Positions 1 to 9,849 of a stretch of 64,000 bases of DNA are shown here, piece after piece; within the stretch, counting starts at the first letter, position 1; each line of letters opens with the position of its first letter. Both the position numbers and the translations under genes were made by a program. Under the pieces are notes generated by a model. That model was given only the letters and a program-made list of their open reading frames with translations. It had not been told where the DNA came from and ran no database searches. Origin of the DNA: Rhodococcus marinonascens NBRC 14363 (GTDB taxonomy: Bacteria; Actinomycetota; Actinomycetes; Mycobacteriales; Mycobacteriaceae); the NCBI RefSeq assembly GCF_001894885.1, contig NZ_BCXB01000009.1:1-64000 (forward strand). The letters are read 5' to 3'.

Positions 1-1004
1 CTGTGTTTCTGTTGGTGCCGATGCTCAGAACCAGGTCCGAAAGATCGGACTCGTCCTTCATTGGCAATAGGCCCCTGGGGGTTGGGCTCCGCGGGTACTT
101 CTGGCGATATTTGCGGCTGAGGTGGCAGCAGTGCCCGACCAATTTCCTGGATCGACTCGAGATGACACTCTGGGTCCTCGGACAGTTCAGCGAGAATGAC
201 CTCGTCAGCACCTGTGGTCGCAGCTACCCACTGGATCATGTCGACAGCTTCGATGAGAGCTCCAGTGAAGTTCACCCGGTAGGGCTGCCGTTGGCCGTCA
301 AGTCGCGCTCTGTCGGTGTCGTCGTTGACGACGAGTGTGATCGCGACGGCGGTCCGGCCTGAGGCGTTTCGAGTGTTCTGGCGGTAGCTGGCGATCGCAG
401 CCGTGCAAGTCTCAAGGTCTGGGCTCAGGAAGAGAGCGTGGCAGTAGTTGAAGGAGCGGGCGGCAGCGAGTTCAGCGGATCTGCTGGCCTTTCCATGCAT
501 CCAGCGTTCATGTGGGATGGACAGTGGATCGAGGAGATCGTGACCTCGGTCGAGCAGTGTTGTCACGAGGTCGAGGGCGCGCTCATATCCGGCGTCGTCT
601 TTACGGAGCGAGGCGACGATGTCCGAGCCGGGGCCGCCGACGTCGCCGCGACCGAATCCAATATCGAGTCGCCCGTCGCAGCATGCGGCAGCGTGGGCGA
701 TGTCTACTGCGGTGAGGTAGGGATCGCGAACTCGTAGGAGAGTGACCGCTGTTCCGACCCTGATCCGCGACGTGCGTGCACCCACGCCAGCGGCCAAGAC
801 TAGTGGGCTCGCGCTCGGGGAGCCCTTGCCGTGGTGCTCCGGAATCCAGAACCTGGTGTAGCCGACAGCGTCCGCTGCTTCGGCAGATTCGAGGGCTAGC
901 TTGTGCTTCTGACGCACAGAGCGGCCGGGCGCCAGGTCGTAGAAGTCGAGCAAACCCAGGCGTACAGGGGTTACATCATTCGGGCTGTCCGGCGCCAGTG
1001 TCAT
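1..1004 (-). CDS. LLM-class flavin-dependent monooxygenase, 3' end outside window
   Basis: Reading the complement from about 1004 gives an open frame that reaches base 1 without a stop, so the C-terminus lies outside the window. The start shows the luciferase-like N-terminus: LGLLDFYDLAPG, then a TIM-barrel segment with FWIPEHHGKGS, SPLVLAAGVGARTSRIRVG and GRLDIGFGRGD. These match the bacterial luciferase-like (MsnO8-type) family that uses reduced flavin to oxidise small organics. ATG at 1004 overlaps the stop of the upstream minus-strand fragment (ATGA), which suggests translational coupling. A second in-frame ATG lies at 1010. The substrate cannot be predicted. About 334 codons are visible, close to the family length of 330-370, so little is missing. 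Confidence 0.8.
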   Translation of the reverse strand, partial: MTLAPDSPNDVTPVRLGLLDFYDLAPGRSVRQKHKLALESAEAADAVGYTRFWIPEHHGKGSPSASPLVLAAGVGARTSRIRVGTAVTLLRVRDPYLTAVDIAHAAACCDGRLDIGFGRGDVGGPGSDIVASLRKDDAGYERALDLVTTLLDRGHDLLDPLSIPHERWMHGKASRSAELAAARSFNYCHALFLSPDLETCTAAIASYRQNTRNASGRTAVAITLVVNDDTDRARLDGQRQPYRVNFTGALIEAVDMIQWVAATTGADEVILAELSEDPECHLESIQEIGRALLPPQPQISPEVPAEPNPQGPIANEGRVRSFGPGSEHRHQQKH

Positions 1005-1600
1005 GTGCATGCCTCAGCCTCAGGTGCCGACCGCGCCGGCTCAAGTGTGCTTATCTCCGCGAGCATGTCCGCGATCAGCTCGTAGGTTCGAGCGCGCAAG
1101 CCGAAGTCCGGGCATGCGGTGGTCACTATCACCTCATCGGGTCGATGAGCAGCCACTACGTCGTCAATCTTGTCGACAAGTTGGGTCGGTGTCCCTACCA
1201 AGATCGGCAGACCGGGTGGCGTGGAATGGGCGGGCGGTACGTACTGCTGGAGTTGCGTCCAGGACGGCAGGATGCCGCCGATTGCGTTCGCGGTGGCGTG
1301 TGGATCGTGGAGCCAGTGGGTCAGTCCTTGGAGTGCGGCGACGTCGTCCGCCGAGTCGGCGCACACAACGCGAATACAGAGGCTCAGACACGGTGACGTA
1401 TTCAGTGGGCCTGGGGTGAATTCCTGGCGGTATCGCTCCGCAACATCGGGGTGATTCGTCTCGTGGATGAAGTGTGCGAATGAGTAGGGCAGGCCGAGTC
1501 GTGCCGCTAGTGCGGCGCTTCCGGCGCTGGCGCCGGTCAACCACAGCTGCGGCGTTGTCGCTTCAGGCAGGAGCGCAGTGTCGATCTCCGCGACCTCGGT
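1001..1600 (-). pseudogene. 3' half of a second LLM-class monooxygenase (5'-truncated remnant)
   Basis: The frame encodes only the C-terminal half of a luciferase-like monooxygenase: PQLWLTGASAGSAALAARLG followed by LPYSFAHFI, the typical second-half motif, then about 150 residues to the stop. The N-terminal half, with the flavin-binding first part of the barrel, is absent. Upstream the frame closes with a stop at 1661-1663, directly against the proA start on the other strand. The only available starts are internal, such as TTG at 1540, and would give about 179 residues against the usual 330 or more. I infer that a rearrangement next to proA removed the 5' half. The fragment overlaps the intact downstream paralogue by 4 bases, so the two were probably an operon. 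Confidence 0.65.
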
Positions 1601-1662
1601 GCCGAAGGCCGACCCGCTCGGGGGACGGCGTCGTTCCCGGAGCGGGTCGATAGGCTGTGTTC

Positions 1663-2943
1663 ATGACTGCAGTGACTTCCACCCCGTCATCGGACGCAGC
1701 GGTCGATACCCGCGAAGCCGTCCACGCGGCGGCCCGTCGTGCCCGCACTGCGTCGCGGATCCTCGCGCTCCTCACGACAGCGCAGAAGGATGCGGCGCTC
1801 CACGCGGCGGCCGATGCCGTGCTCGCCGCCGCAGAGGACATCCTCGCCGCCAACGCGGCCGACATCGAATCGGCTCGTACGTCGGGCACCGAGGACTCGC
1901 TCCTCGACCGTCTCCGGTTGACCCCGGAACGGATCGAGGGGATGGCGTCTGGGCTCCGCCAGGTTGCCGGTCTCCCCGATCCGATCGGCGAGGTGGTGCG
2001 TGGGTCTACGCTTCCCAACGCTCTCGAGCTCCGTCAACTACGGGTCCCTCTCGGCGTGGTGGGCATGGTGTACGAGGCGCGCCCGAACGTCACCGTCGAC
2101 GCGTTCGGTCTGGCATTCAAATCTGGCAATGCCGCCCTGCTACGGGGATCGTCGTCCGCCGCCCAGTCGAATGCGGCCCTGGTCATGGCCGTGCGGGCAT
2201 CACTGGCGGCGCAGCAGCTTCCGGAGGACGCGGTGCAGTTGCTCCCGAGCGACGACCGTTCCAGCGTCACTCACCTGATCCAGGCCCGTGGTCTGGTGGA
2301 TGTCGTCATCCCGCGCGGTGGCGCCGGACTGATCAGCGCCGTCGTGCGCGATGCCACCGTCCCGACCATCGAGACGGGCGTCGGAAACTGCCACGTTTAC
2401 ATCCATGCTGCCGCGGACCTGGAGATGGCCGAACGAATTCTGCTCAATTCCAAGACCCGGCGACCGAGCGTCTGCAACACCGCAGAGACGGTCCTGATCG
2501 ACGCCGCCATCGCCGAGACGGCGGTTCCGAGACTGCTGCAGGCCCTACAAATGCATAGCGTGATTGTTCACGGAGATCTGCCGGGTCTGGTGCCGGCGAC
2601 CGAATCGGACTGGTCGGAGGAGTACCTCACACTCGATGTGGCGCTCAAGGTGGTCGACGATTTGGGCGGTGCGGTCGAGCACATCGACCGATACGGCACC
2701 GGGCACACCGAGGCCATCGTGACGTCGGACCTCGCCGCGGCACGCGAGTTCACCGCCCGGGTCGATGCCGCCGCTGTCATGGTGAACGCTTCCACCGCGT
2801 TCACCGACGGTGAGCAGTTCGGGTTCGGTGCGGAGATCGGGATCTCCACGCAGAAGTTGCACGCACGTGGTCCTATGGGGCTCACAGAGTTGACCTCCAC
2901 CAAATGGATCGTGTGGGGAGACGGGCACACTCGTCCGGTCTAG
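1663..2943 (+). CDS. proA: Glutamate-5-semialdehyde dehydrogenase
   Basis: Gamma-glutamyl phosphate reductase, the NADPH-dependent second step of proline synthesis from glutamate, cytoplasmic. The 426-residue protein has the family's normal length. It carries [17 protein letters not shown] early in the Rossmann domain, [15 protein letters not shown] as the nucleotide-binding segment, and the catalytic cysteine in [11 protein letters not shown]. The C-terminal [22 protein letters not shown] block is diagnostic for ProA. ATG at 1663 is preferred over GTG at 1657. The partner kinase gene proB is not in the window. A truncated monooxygenase lies directly upstream on the other strand. Confidence 0.97.
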   Translation: MTAVTSTPSSDAAVDTREAVHAAARRARTASRILALLTTAQKDAALHAAADAVLAAAEDILAANAADIESARTSGTEDSLLDRLRLTPERIEGMASGLRQVAGLPDPIGEVVRGSTLPNALELRQLRVPLGVVGMVYEARPNVTVDAFGLAFKSGNAALLRGSSSAAQSNAALVMAVRASLAAQQLPEDAVQLLPSDDRSSVTHLIQARGLVDVVIPRGGAGLISAVVRDATVPTIETGVGNCHVYIHAAADLEMAERILLNSKTRRPSVCNTAETVLIDAAIAETAVPRLLQALQMHSVIVHGDLPGLVPATESDWSEEYLTLDVALKVVDDLGGAVEHIDRYGTGHTEAIVTSDLAAAREFTARVDAAAVMVNASTAFTDGEQFGFGAEIGISTQKLHARGPMGLTELTSTKWIVWGDGHTRPV

Positions 2944-3019
2944 AACTGCGTCGCCGGCACCCCCGAACGGCGCCCTTTGCGCCCAATCCCTCTGCACAAC
3001 CCTCCTGAAAGGAGCGAGC

Positions 3020-3910
3020 GTGGATCGCACCCTCCCCACCGTGACACCGTTGTTCGCGAACGTCGACGATGTCGCCGATCGTCTCGCCGAGACCGGTTAT
3101 CTGGCTGACAAGGGCACCGCGACCGCGGTGTTTCTCGCCGACAGGCTCGGGAAGCCCCTGCTCATCGAGGGTCCTGCCGGAGTCGGCAAGACCGAACTCG
3201 CGCGTGCCGTAGCCGAGACCACGGGTGCCGAGTTGGTGAGGTTGCAGTGCTATGAGGGAGTCGACGAGGCCCGGGCGCTGTACGAGTGGAACCACGCGAA
3301 GCAGATCCTGCGCATCCAGGCCGGAGCAAACGAAGCGTCGGGGGGCTGGGACGCCACCAAGGCAGACGTCTTCTCCGAGGAGTTCCTGCTGCCACGACCG
3401 TTGCTGACGGCCATCCGGCGCGAGGGTCCGACGGTGCTGCTCATCGACGAAACCGACAAGGCCGACGTCGAGATCGAGGGGCTACTCCTCGAGGTGCTCA
3501 GCGATTTCGCGGTCACTGTCCCCGAGTTGGGCACCATAACGGCTACGAGGAAGCCGTTCGTCATTCTGACCTCGAATGCCACCCGGGAGTTGTCCGAGGC
3601 GCTCAAGCGTCGCTGCCTCTTCCTGCATCTCGATTTCCCCGATGCGGAACTCGAGCGCAAGATCCTCGCCAGCCGGGTGCCGGAGCTTCCGCAGGCCGTC
3701 GCCGAACAATTGGTCAAGACGGTCCGCGTGCTGCGAGGCATGCAGCTGAAGAAACTGCCGTCGGTGGCCGAGACCATCGACTGGGGCCGCACACTTCTGG
3801 CGCTGGGACTCGACACCCTCGACGACGCCGCCGTGCGCACCACGATGGGTGTGGTTCTCAAACATCAATCCGACCAGCTGCGCGCTGCTGCCGAGTTGCG
3901 ACTGAACTGA
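3020..3910 (+). CDS. MoxR-family AAA+ ATPase
   Basis: AAA+ ATPase of the MoxR branch, 296 residues. Walker A is GPAGVGKT (about residues 54-61), Walker B is TVLLIDETDKAD (about 140), and sensor 1 is ILTSNATRELSEALKRRC. MoxR proteins act as chaperone-like ATPases paired with a VWA-domain partner, and the gene 12 bases downstream encodes one. GTG at 3020 is chosen because AAAGGAG lies 9 bases upstream. The client of this pair is unknown. Related CoxD/CoxE pairs help mature molybdenum enzymes, but no such enzyme is nearby. Confidence 0.93.
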   Translation: MDRTLPTVTPLFANVDDVADRLAETGYLADKGTATAVFLADRLGKPLLIEGPAGVGKTELARAVAETTGAELVRLQCYEGVDEARALYEWNHAKQILRIQAGANEASGGWDATKADVFSEEFLLPRPLLTAIRREGPTVLLIDETDKADVEIEGLLLEVLSDFAVTVPELGTITATRKPFVILTSNATRELSEALKRRCLFLHLDFPDAELERKILASRVPELPQAVAEQLVKTVRVLRGMQLKKLPSVAETIDWGRTLLALGLDTLDDAAVRTTMGVVLKHQSDQLRAAAELRLN

Positions 3911-3921
3911 GGGACATTCCG

Positions 3922-5379
3922 ATGGCTGTTGCTGGTCCTCCCTCTCCGTCGAAGCCGGTCGGTTTTGCCGCGCCGTACGGACTGCCGGGGCATCTCGTCG
4001 ACTTCGTCGAGGCGCTGCGACGACGCGGGATCATGGTCGGCCCCTCCGAGACCGTCGACGCGGGACAGGTGATGTCGGTCCTCGACCTGCTCGACCGCGA
4101 ATCGCTGAGGGAAGGCCTCGCGTGTGCGCTGCTGCGCAGGCCGACCCACCGGCCCACGTTCGACGTGCTGTTCGAACTGTGGTTCCCGGCGGCGGTCGGA
4201 AGCCGCTCGGACGGGGCGATCGATGCGAGTCTGCCGCGGAATGTCAAGGGCGAGATCGACTACGACGCTGTGCGTGAGTTGATTGTCGAACTACTCACGG
4301 ACGGGTCGCCCGAGGCCATCGAGCTCACCGAACGCCTGACCGCGCAGATGGTGGAGGAACTCGGGCAGTATCAGTCGGCCAACGGTCCGTCGTTCTCCGC
4401 GTACCAGGCGCTGCGAGACGTGGCTCCGGAAACCCTGCTGAAGAAGATCCTCGACGGACTTCTGGGCAATCAGGGAAGCGGCCACGTCGCGGCGGCGCAG
4501 AGTTACGAATCGGAGGTGGCCAAGCGAATAGCGGCGCAGCGTATCGCCGATTTCAAGAAGATGGTCGAGCGTGAGACGCGGCGGCGGTCGGCCGAAAACC
4601 TGGGTAAGGTGCGGGTGGCCTCGTACGGCGTGCCCCGACTGGCCGAAGAAGTCGACTTCCTGCGCGCGTCCGATTCCGAGTTGACGGCGCTGAAACGCAA
4701 CGTCACCCCGCTGGCGAGGTTGCTGGCGAGCCGGCTCGCGGTCCGGCGCAAGCGCAACCGTGCCGGGTCCATCGATCTGAGGCGGACTCTGCGCAAGTCG
4801 ATGTCCACCGGGGGAGTGCCGATCGACCTCGTCCAGCGAAAGCCCCGGCGTACCCGCCCCGAACTCGTGGTGATGTGCGACGTGTCGGGTTCTGTGGCCG
4901 GCTTCAGCCATTTCACACTCCTGCTCGTTCACGCTCTGAGAGAACAGTTTTCCCGGGTTCGTGTGTTCGCGTTCATCGACACCACAGACGAGGTCACACA
5001 CTTCTTCGACTCCGGCGCCGACCTCGGTAGCGCCATGTCGAGAATGATCCGGGAGGCCGATCTCATCGGCTACGACGGACATTCCGACTACGGCAACGCA
5101 TTCGGTGTGCTCGCCGAAAGGTTCGCCGGATGCATCACGTCACGCACGTCGCTCCTGGTTCTCGGAGACGGGCGCAACAACTACCGGGATCCGAACCTCG
5201 GGGCACTGGCAGGACTGGTGTCCGTCGCGAAGCACGCGCACTGGCTCAACCCCGAACCCAGAGGGCAGTGGGGGTCGGGAGACTCCGCGGCCAAGGTGTA
5301 TGACGAGGTCATCAGCATGCACGAGTGCCGATCCGCCCAGCAGCTCGCGTCGGTGGTCGCCGGGTTACTTCCGGTGTGA
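3922..5379 (+). CDS. VWA-domain protein, CoxE-like partner of MoxR
   Basis: 485 residues; the open frame extends upstream inside the ATPase gene, but the ATG at 3922, 12 bases after that stop, is the sensible start. The C-terminal half is a von Willebrand A domain with the MIDAS metal-binding signature DVSGS in [18 protein letters not shown] (about residue 320) and [13 protein letters not shown] further on. The N-terminal half is helical and charged ([21 protein letters not shown]), as in the CoxE/DUF58-associated family. It should work as the metal-dependent adaptor of the preceding MoxR ATPase in the cytoplasm. The target is unknown. Confidence 0.9.
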   Translation: MAVAGPPSPSKPVGFAAPYGLPGHLVDFVEALRRRGIMVGPSETVDAGQVMSVLDLLDRESLREGLACALLRRPTHRPTFDVLFELWFPAAVGSRSDGAIDASLPRNVKGEIDYDAVRELIVELLTDGSPEAIELTERLTAQMVEELGQYQSANGPSFSAYQALRDVAPETLLKKILDGLLGNQGSGHVAAAQSYESEVAKRIAAQRIADFKKMVERETRRRSAENLGKVRVASYGVPRLAEEVDFLRASDSELTALKRNVTPLARLLASRLAVRRKRNRAGSIDLRRTLRKSMSTGGVPIDLVQRKPRRTRPELVVMCDVSGSVAGFSHFTLLLVHALREQFSRVRVFAFIDTTDEVTHFFDSGADLGSAMSRMIREADLIGYDGHSDYGNAFGVLAERFAGCITSRTSLLVLGDGRNNYRDPNLGALAGLVSVAKHAHWLNPEPRGQWGSGDSAAKVYDEVISMHECRSAQQLASVVAGLLPV

Positions 5380-5398
5380 GCAAGTAAGCTTGACACTC

Positions 5399-6094
5399 GT
5401 GGAACAGCGAACGCAGGGCACACGTCGGCGGCGCCTGGGGGTCATGGGCGGCACCTTCGACCCCATTCACCACGGCCACCTGGTAGCGGCCAGTGAAGTC
5501 GCCGACCGATTTGGGCTCGATGAGGTGATTTTCGTGCCGACAGGCAGACCGTGGCAGAAGGAGGGCAGGGACGTCAGCCGCGCCGAGGACCGGTATCTGA
5601 TGACAGTCATCGCCACCGCCTCGAATCCGCGTTTCTCCGTCAGCCGAGTCGATGTCGACCGCGACAAGGTCACCTACACGGTCGACACCCTGCGCGATCT
5701 GCGGAACTACCACCCCGACGCCGAGCTGTACTTCATTACCGGTGCGGACGCCCTGGCGAGTATCCTGTCCTGGCAGGACTGGGAGGAACTGTTCTCGCTG
5801 GCGAAGTTCGTCGGGGTATCGCGCCCAGGATTCGATCTCAACACCGAACATCTGGCCGGTCATCTGGACGCGTTGCCGGAGGATGCGGTCACGTTGATCG
5901 AGATCCCGGCCCTGGCGATCTCCTCGACGGAATGTCGGCGGCGTGCCAGTCGACACCGGCCTGTGTGGTATCTCGTGCCTGACGGTGTGGTCCAGTACAT
6001 CTCCAAGCGGAATCTGTATCGGCCGATGGACTCGGAGCGCCTCGACGGCGCCACGACCGTGTCCGAACCCGCCCCGGACAAGACCAATAGTTAG
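5399..6094 (+). CDS. nadD: Nicotinate-mononucleotide adenylyltransferase
   Basis: Transfers AMP from ATP to nicotinate mononucleotide, the penultimate step of NAD synthesis. The N-terminus shows the nucleotidyltransferase motif [11 protein letters not shown] (about residues 17-27), then [12 protein letters not shown] and the C-terminal ISSTECRRR signature (ISSTxxR). GTG at 5399 gives 231 residues. ATG at 5444 is too close to the motif, and the longer open frame upstream overlaps the VWA gene. It is followed 34 bases later by rsfS, the arrangement usual in mycobacteria, and the genes through degV are probably co-transcribed. Confidence 0.96.
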   Translation: MEQRTQGTRRRRLGVMGGTFDPIHHGHLVAASEVADRFGLDEVIFVPTGRPWQKEGRDVSRAEDRYLMTVIATASNPRFSVSRVDVDRDKVTYTVDTLRDLRNYHPDAELYFITGADALASILSWQDWEELFSLAKFVGVSRPGFDLNTEHLAGHLDALPEDAVTLIEIPALAISSTECRRRASRHRPVWYLVPDGVVQYISKRNLYRPMDSERLDGATTVSEPAPDKTNS

Positions 6095-6128
6095 CTAACA
6101 TTTTTCAAACGAAGTGGGAGAACATCGC

Positions 6129-6545
6129 GTGAGCGCAACGACCGAAGCCATCGAGATGGCACGCATCGCGGCAGTCGCTGCCGACGAGAAGCTGGCCTCC
6201 GATGTGGTGGTGCTCGATGTTTCCGAGCATTTGGTCATTACCGACTGTTTCGTCATCGCCTCGGCTCCGAATGAGCGGCAGGTGAACGCGGTCGCCGAGA
6301 ACATCGAGGAACGTCTTCTCGAGGCAGGTCACAAGCCGGTGCGCCGCGAAGGCACTCGCGAAGGCCGTTGGGCGCTGCTCGATTTCGTGGATGTCGTGAT
6401 CCACGTCCAGCACAACGAGGAGCGTAACTTCTACGCTCTCGACCGACTCTGGAAGGACTGCCCTGTCGTGCCGGTCGAAGGCATCGGACAGGGAGACTCG
6501 GCCGACGGCGTGGCCTCCGCCGACATCGGGGAATCCGAACTGTGA
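6129..6545 (+). CDS. rsfS: Ribosomal silencing factor RsfS
   Basis: Small protein of about 138 residues that binds L14 of the 50S subunit and blocks subunit joining under starvation. Conserved family blocks are visible: VVVLDVSEHLVITDCFVIASAPNERQV and later WALLDFVDVVIHVQ followed by RNFYALDRLW. GTG at 6129 has GGGAGA about 8 bases upstream, which supports it over the GTG at 6114. The stop overlaps the next gene by 4 bases (GTGA), a sign of translational coupling. The tail after the core (GIGQGDSADGVASADIG) is acidic and probably disordered. Confidence 0.95.
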   Translation: MSATTEAIEMARIAAVAADEKLASDVVVLDVSEHLVITDCFVIASAPNERQVNAVAENIEERLLEAGHKPVRREGTREGRWALLDFVDVVIHVQHNEERNFYALDRLWKDCPVVPVEGIGQGDSADGVASADIGESEL

Positions 6546-7201
6546 CGGACGCTTCGAGTGGCGCCCGGCGCCTGATACTTCTTCGCCACGGGCAGACGGT
6601 GTACAACGCAGAAAGCCGAATGCAGGGTCAACTCGACACCGACCTGTCGGATCTGGGACGAGCGCAGGCCCGCACCGCGGCATCGGTGCTTGTCGGCCGG
6701 GAGCCGATCTCCATCGTGTCTTCGGACTTGCGCCGGGCCTACGACACCGCTGTCGAGGTCGGCGACAATGCCGGTCTGCCGGTGCAGATCGACGCTCGCT
6801 TGCGCGAGACGCATCTCGGTGAGTGGCAAGGCCTCACCCATCTCGACGTCGACACGCGTTCACCCGGCGCGCGGGCCATGTGGCGCAACGACGCGACGTG
6901 GGCACCGCCGGGCGGGGAGAGCCGTATCGACGTCGCGCGGCGCAGCAAGCCGGTGGTTGCGGAGCTGATGGAGAAGTACGAGAACTGGAGGTGCCAGCCG
7001 GTGGTTCTGGTAGCTCACGGCGGTTTGATCGCGGCGCTGACCGCGGCATTGCTCGACCTTCCGGTCGACCGGTGGCCGGTGCTCGGTGGGCTGGGCAACA
7101 CAAGTTGGGTGCAATTGAGTACCTACGGAAATTCCGATTCGCTCGACTGGCGACTCGACGTATGGAACGCTTCTGCGAGTGTGGCCAGTGACGTCCTCTG
7201 A
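6542..7201 (+). CDS. gpgP: Histidine phosphatase, probable glucosyl-3-phosphoglycerate phosphatase
   Basis: Histidine-phosphatase fold, 219 residues: [12 protein letters not shown] at the N-terminus holds the catalytic [14 protein letters not shown] the second Arg, [11 protein letters not shown] the acid, and [13 protein letters not shown] the second catalytic His. Position between rsfS and an OctT-like gene is the same as in M. tuberculosis, where the product dephosphorylates glucosyl-3-phosphoglycerate to glucosylglycerate in methylglucose lipopolysaccharide synthesis. The assignment to GpgP rather than a general phosphoglycerate-mutase-like enzyme therefore rests on context. It overlaps rsfS by 4 bases and octT by 14. 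Confidence 0.85.
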   Translation: MTDASSGARRLILLRHGQTVYNAESRMQGQLDTDLSDLGRAQARTAASVLVGREPISIVSSDLRRAYDTAVEVGDNAGLPVQIDARLRETHLGEWQGLTHLDVDTRSPGARAMWRNDATWAPPGGESRIDVARRSKPVVAELMEKYENWRCQPVVLVAHGGLIAALTAALLDLPVDRWPVLGGLGNTSWVQLSTYGNSDSLDWRLDVWNASASVASDVL

Positions 7202-7985
7202 TTCAGGTTCAGGTTCTTGGGAACGCCCCGTCCTGCTCGTACTCGCGGATTCGTTGTCGTACTACGGCCCCAAGGGAGGGTTGCCATCCGACCACCCCGA
7301 TATCTGGCCCAATCTTGTTGCGCGAGAACTGGGCTGGGACGTCGAGTTAGTGGCGCGGATCGGCTGGACCAGCCGCGACGTTTGGTGGGCGCTGACCCAG
7401 GATCCGCGCGTGTGGTCCGCTATTCCCCGCGCCGGCGCAGTGGTGTTCGCGGTGGGAGGCATGGACTCCCTCCCGTCCCCGCTTCCGACGGCGTTCCGGG
7501 AGCAGTTGCGTTACATCCGTCCGCCGGCATTGCGCCGCCTGGTGCGATCCGGTTACCAGTGGATTCAGCCGCGTCTCTCCCCGTTGGGGTGGCCCGTGGC
7601 GTTGCCCCCGCGGTTGAGCGTCGAGTACCTCGAAAATTCACGCGCTGCACTCGCCTATGTGCGCCCCTCATTGCCTGTCATCGGAACCCTGCCGTCGGTG
7701 CACCGCAGTGAGGCATACGGCAAGGCCCATTCGGGTCGCCCAGCCGCCGTTGCGGCCATCAGTGCGTGGGCGGAACAGGAAAACGTTCCACTGGTCGACC
7801 TCGCGGAGGCGGTCCGAGCCAATATTTTCAGCGATCAGGCCAACCCGGACGGTATCCATTGGGGCTGGGACGCGCACACTGAGGTGGCCGACGCGATGCT
7901 GACCGCGCTCCGCGCCGCCGGAGTTACCCAGAATAGCCCACGAGACCAGATTCCTGCCGACACGGTATCGAACGGGGCCGAGTAG
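7188..7985 (+). CDS. octT: SGNH acyltransferase, probable diglucosylglycerate octanoyltransferase
   Basis: About 265 residues with an SGNH/GDSL-like N-terminus ([20 protein letters not shown], Ser in ADS) and a C-terminal [10 protein letters not shown] that places the catalytic Asp and His. The mycobacterial orthologue next to gpgP octanoylates diglucosylglycerate, an early intermediate of methylglucose lipopolysaccharide. Context and motifs both fit, so I infer the same role. Start: GTG at 7188 overlaps the gpgP end, and GTG at 7179 is also in frame. Only these two genes of the polysaccharide pathway are present here. Confidence 0.82.
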   Translation: MTSSDSGSGSWERPVLLVLADSLSYYGPKGGLPSDHPDIWPNLVARELGWDVELVARIGWTSRDVWWALTQDPRVWSAIPRAGAVVFAVGGMDSLPSPLPTAFREQLRYIRPPALRRLVRSGYQWIQPRLSPLGWPVALPPRLSVEYLENSRAALAYVRPSLPVIGTLPSVHRSEAYGKAHSGRPAAVAAISAWAEQENVPLVDLAEAVRANIFSDQANPDGIHWGWDAHTEVADAMLTALRAAGVTQNSPRDQIPADTVSNGAE

Positions 7986-7989
7986 TCCG

Positions 7990-8856
7990 ATGCCTGTCGT
8001 CGTAGTCACCGATTCGTCGGCATCCTTCCAGCCCGAGTTCGTCGAGCAGTACGGGATTCGCGTGGTCCCACTGCACGTCCTGTCCGGGGACGAGGACCTC
8101 AGGGAGGGTATCGACCAGGTCCCCACGGATCTTGGCGGCGTCACTACGTCGGGTGCATCGCTGAACGAACTGACCGAGGCATACTCGGAGGCGCTCGACT
8201 CGAGCGACGGCGCGGGAGTCCTCGCGGTGCACATCTCGCGGCAACTGTCCGGCACGTGGGAGGCCGGCCGTCAGGCGGCACAGACCTTCGATGGCCGCGT
8301 GCGGATCATCGACTCGCAATCCACAGGAATGGGATTGGGCTATCCGGTCCTCGAGGCTGCGCGGGCAGCCAAGGACGGCGCGAACCTCGAGACCGTGTAC
8401 CGGCGGGCAGTGGACGTCGCGAGCGGCGGTCACTGCATGATCATCGTGGATCGACTCGACCAGTTGCGGCGCGGTGGCCGGATCGGAACGGCGGCCGCCC
8501 TACTTGGTACCGCGCTGGCGATGAAACCGGTCCTCCATCTCGTGGACGGACGACTTGTTCTCAAGGAAAAGACGCGGACCGCGACCAAGGCCATGGCCAA
8601 GATGATCGACGCGGCGGTGGAGTATGCGGGCCTGGACAGGACCGCAGTCGCCGTGCATCACATGCATGCCCGGCACCGCGCGGAAGCGGTAGCCGAGCAG
8701 TTGAAGGATCGGATTCCGCAGATCAGCGATCTCGTCGTCACCGAGTTCAGTGCGGTGATCGGAGCTCATGTCGGGACCGGCGCCGTAGGCATTGTGCTGT
8801 GCCCGGAGCCGGTGGCGCACGGCGAAGATCGCGATTCATCCACAACCCCCCATTGA
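7990..8856 (+). CDS. DegV-family fatty-acid-binding protein
   Basis: 288 residues with DegV signatures: VVTDSSASFQPEF at the N-terminus, VTTSGASLNEL near residue 50, VLAVHISRQLSGTW, IIDSQSTGMGLG, and RLDQLRRGGRIG. DegV/FakB proteins bind a fatty acid and, in firmicutes, present it to a kinase (FakA). No FakA-like gene is in the window, and the role in actinobacteria is not settled. The gene begins 4 bases after octT, so it belongs to the nadD-rsfS-gpgP-octT transcription unit. Confidence 0.93.
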   Translation: MPVVVVTDSSASFQPEFVEQYGIRVVPLHVLSGDEDLREGIDQVPTDLGGVTTSGASLNELTEAYSEALDSSDGAGVLAVHISRQLSGTWEAGRQAAQTFDGRVRIIDSQSTGMGLGYPVLEAARAAKDGANLETVYRRAVDVASGGHCMIIVDRLDQLRRGGRIGTAAALLGTALAMKPVLHLVDGRLVLKEKTRTATKAMAKMIDAAVEYAGLDRTAVAVHHMHARHRAEAVAEQLKDRIPQISDLVVTEFSAVIGAHVGTGAVGIVLCPEPVAHGEDRDSSTTPH

Positions 8857-8925
8857 TTCACAGGCGGGTTTCCCGGCCTGGTCAGCGCGCGGGTCGGGTC
8901 GGCGGGGCACTCTAACCTCGCCTCC

Positions 8926-9849
8926 ATGGGCACAAGGGAAGAACGTTCGAGAGGCCGAACCCGTCTCGCGTTCCTCACGTCGAGGGAGCAGGATGCGCTG
9001 ATTACCGGCACGCCCGCGGCTCCGGCATGGCTATCCGACAGTCGCGACACCAACCCCGGCGACACCAACCCTAGCGCCGACATCGACGGAGGCGCGTCGT
9101 GGTCGGTCCAACGTCGCTGGGGTCCGTTGTCACTACCCGGCCGTTGGCGGGGCGCAAGGATCGATCCAGGGCGCTCCGGCGCGATCGCATTGATCGTGGT
9201 GGGTATCGTCGTCGTGACGGTCGCCGTGGTCAGTGTTCGCAGCGGCCGTGCGGAGACCCAAGCGGTCCCGTCGCTGCCTGCCGCGCACTCGCAGCCACTG
9301 CAGTCCGCGACCGATCCGAATGTTCCCGGCACGGTGCTGCAGGTTCCGGCGCCGCCTCCTGCGCCGCGTCTGCCGCCACCCGCCGAGAAGATCGTCGTGA
9401 GTGTCGTCGGGCTGGTGGCGTCGTCCGGGCTCGTCGGCCTGCCTGCGGGTTCGCGCGTAGCAGACGCGCTCGCCGCCGCAGGGGGAGTGCGTGACGGTGG
9501 AGACACCCTCGGACTGAATCTGGCCCAAAGACTTTCGGACGGCGATCAGGTGGTGGTGGGTGCGGCGATCGGTGAGGCGCCACCGAGCGCCGTCAGTGGC
9601 AGGGCCACCGGACCGGGTTCGGGGACTCTGGACGCCGCGACCTCGGCGGCAATCGATGGTCGAATCAATGTGAACACGGCGACAGAAACGGAACTCGACG
9701 CGCTGTCCGGGGTCGGCCCTGTCACCGCTGCGGCCATCACCGCGTGGCGATCCACCAACGGGAAGTTCACCGACATCGAACAATTGGGAGAGGTCGACGG
9801 AATCGGACCGGTACGCCTGGCGAAGCTACGTCCGCAGATCACTCTCTGA
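8926..9849 (+). CDS. comEA: ComEA-like helix-hairpin-helix DNA-binding protein
   Basis: 307 residues. A cytoplasmic N-terminus of about 90 residues precedes one membrane helix (SGAIALIVVGIVVVTVAVVSV), then a proline-rich linker, an SLBB domain (VSVVGLVASSGLVGLPAGSRVADAL) and a C-terminal helix-hairpin-helix pair (INVNTATETELDALSGVGP and LGEVDGIGPVRLAKL). This is the layout of the ComEA DNA receptor of natural transformation. The stop overlaps the next start (TGATG), tying it to comEC. Whether competence operates in this organism cannot be told from the sequence. Confidence 0.93.
   Translation: MGTREERSRGRTRLAFLTSREQDALITGTPAAPAWLSDSRDTNPGDTNPSADIDGGASWSVQRRWGPLSLPGRWRGARIDPGRSGAIALIVVGIVVVTVAVVSVRSGRAETQAVPSLPAAHSQPLQSATDPNVPGTVLQVPAPPPAPRLPPPAEKIVVSVVGLVASSGLVGLPAGSRVADALAAAGGVRDGGDTLGLNLAQRLSDGDQVVVGAAIGEAPPSAVSGRATGPGSGTLDAATSAAIDGRINVNTATETELDALSGVGPVTAAAITAWRSTNGKFTDIEQLGEVDGIGPVRLAKLRPQITL

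Noticed and set aside
3286-3921. Long open frame upstream of the VWA gene that would extend it to about 697 residues
   Set aside because: It lies in another frame inside the MoxR ATPase gene and shows no conserved motifs; the start at 3922 right after the ATPase stop is normal.
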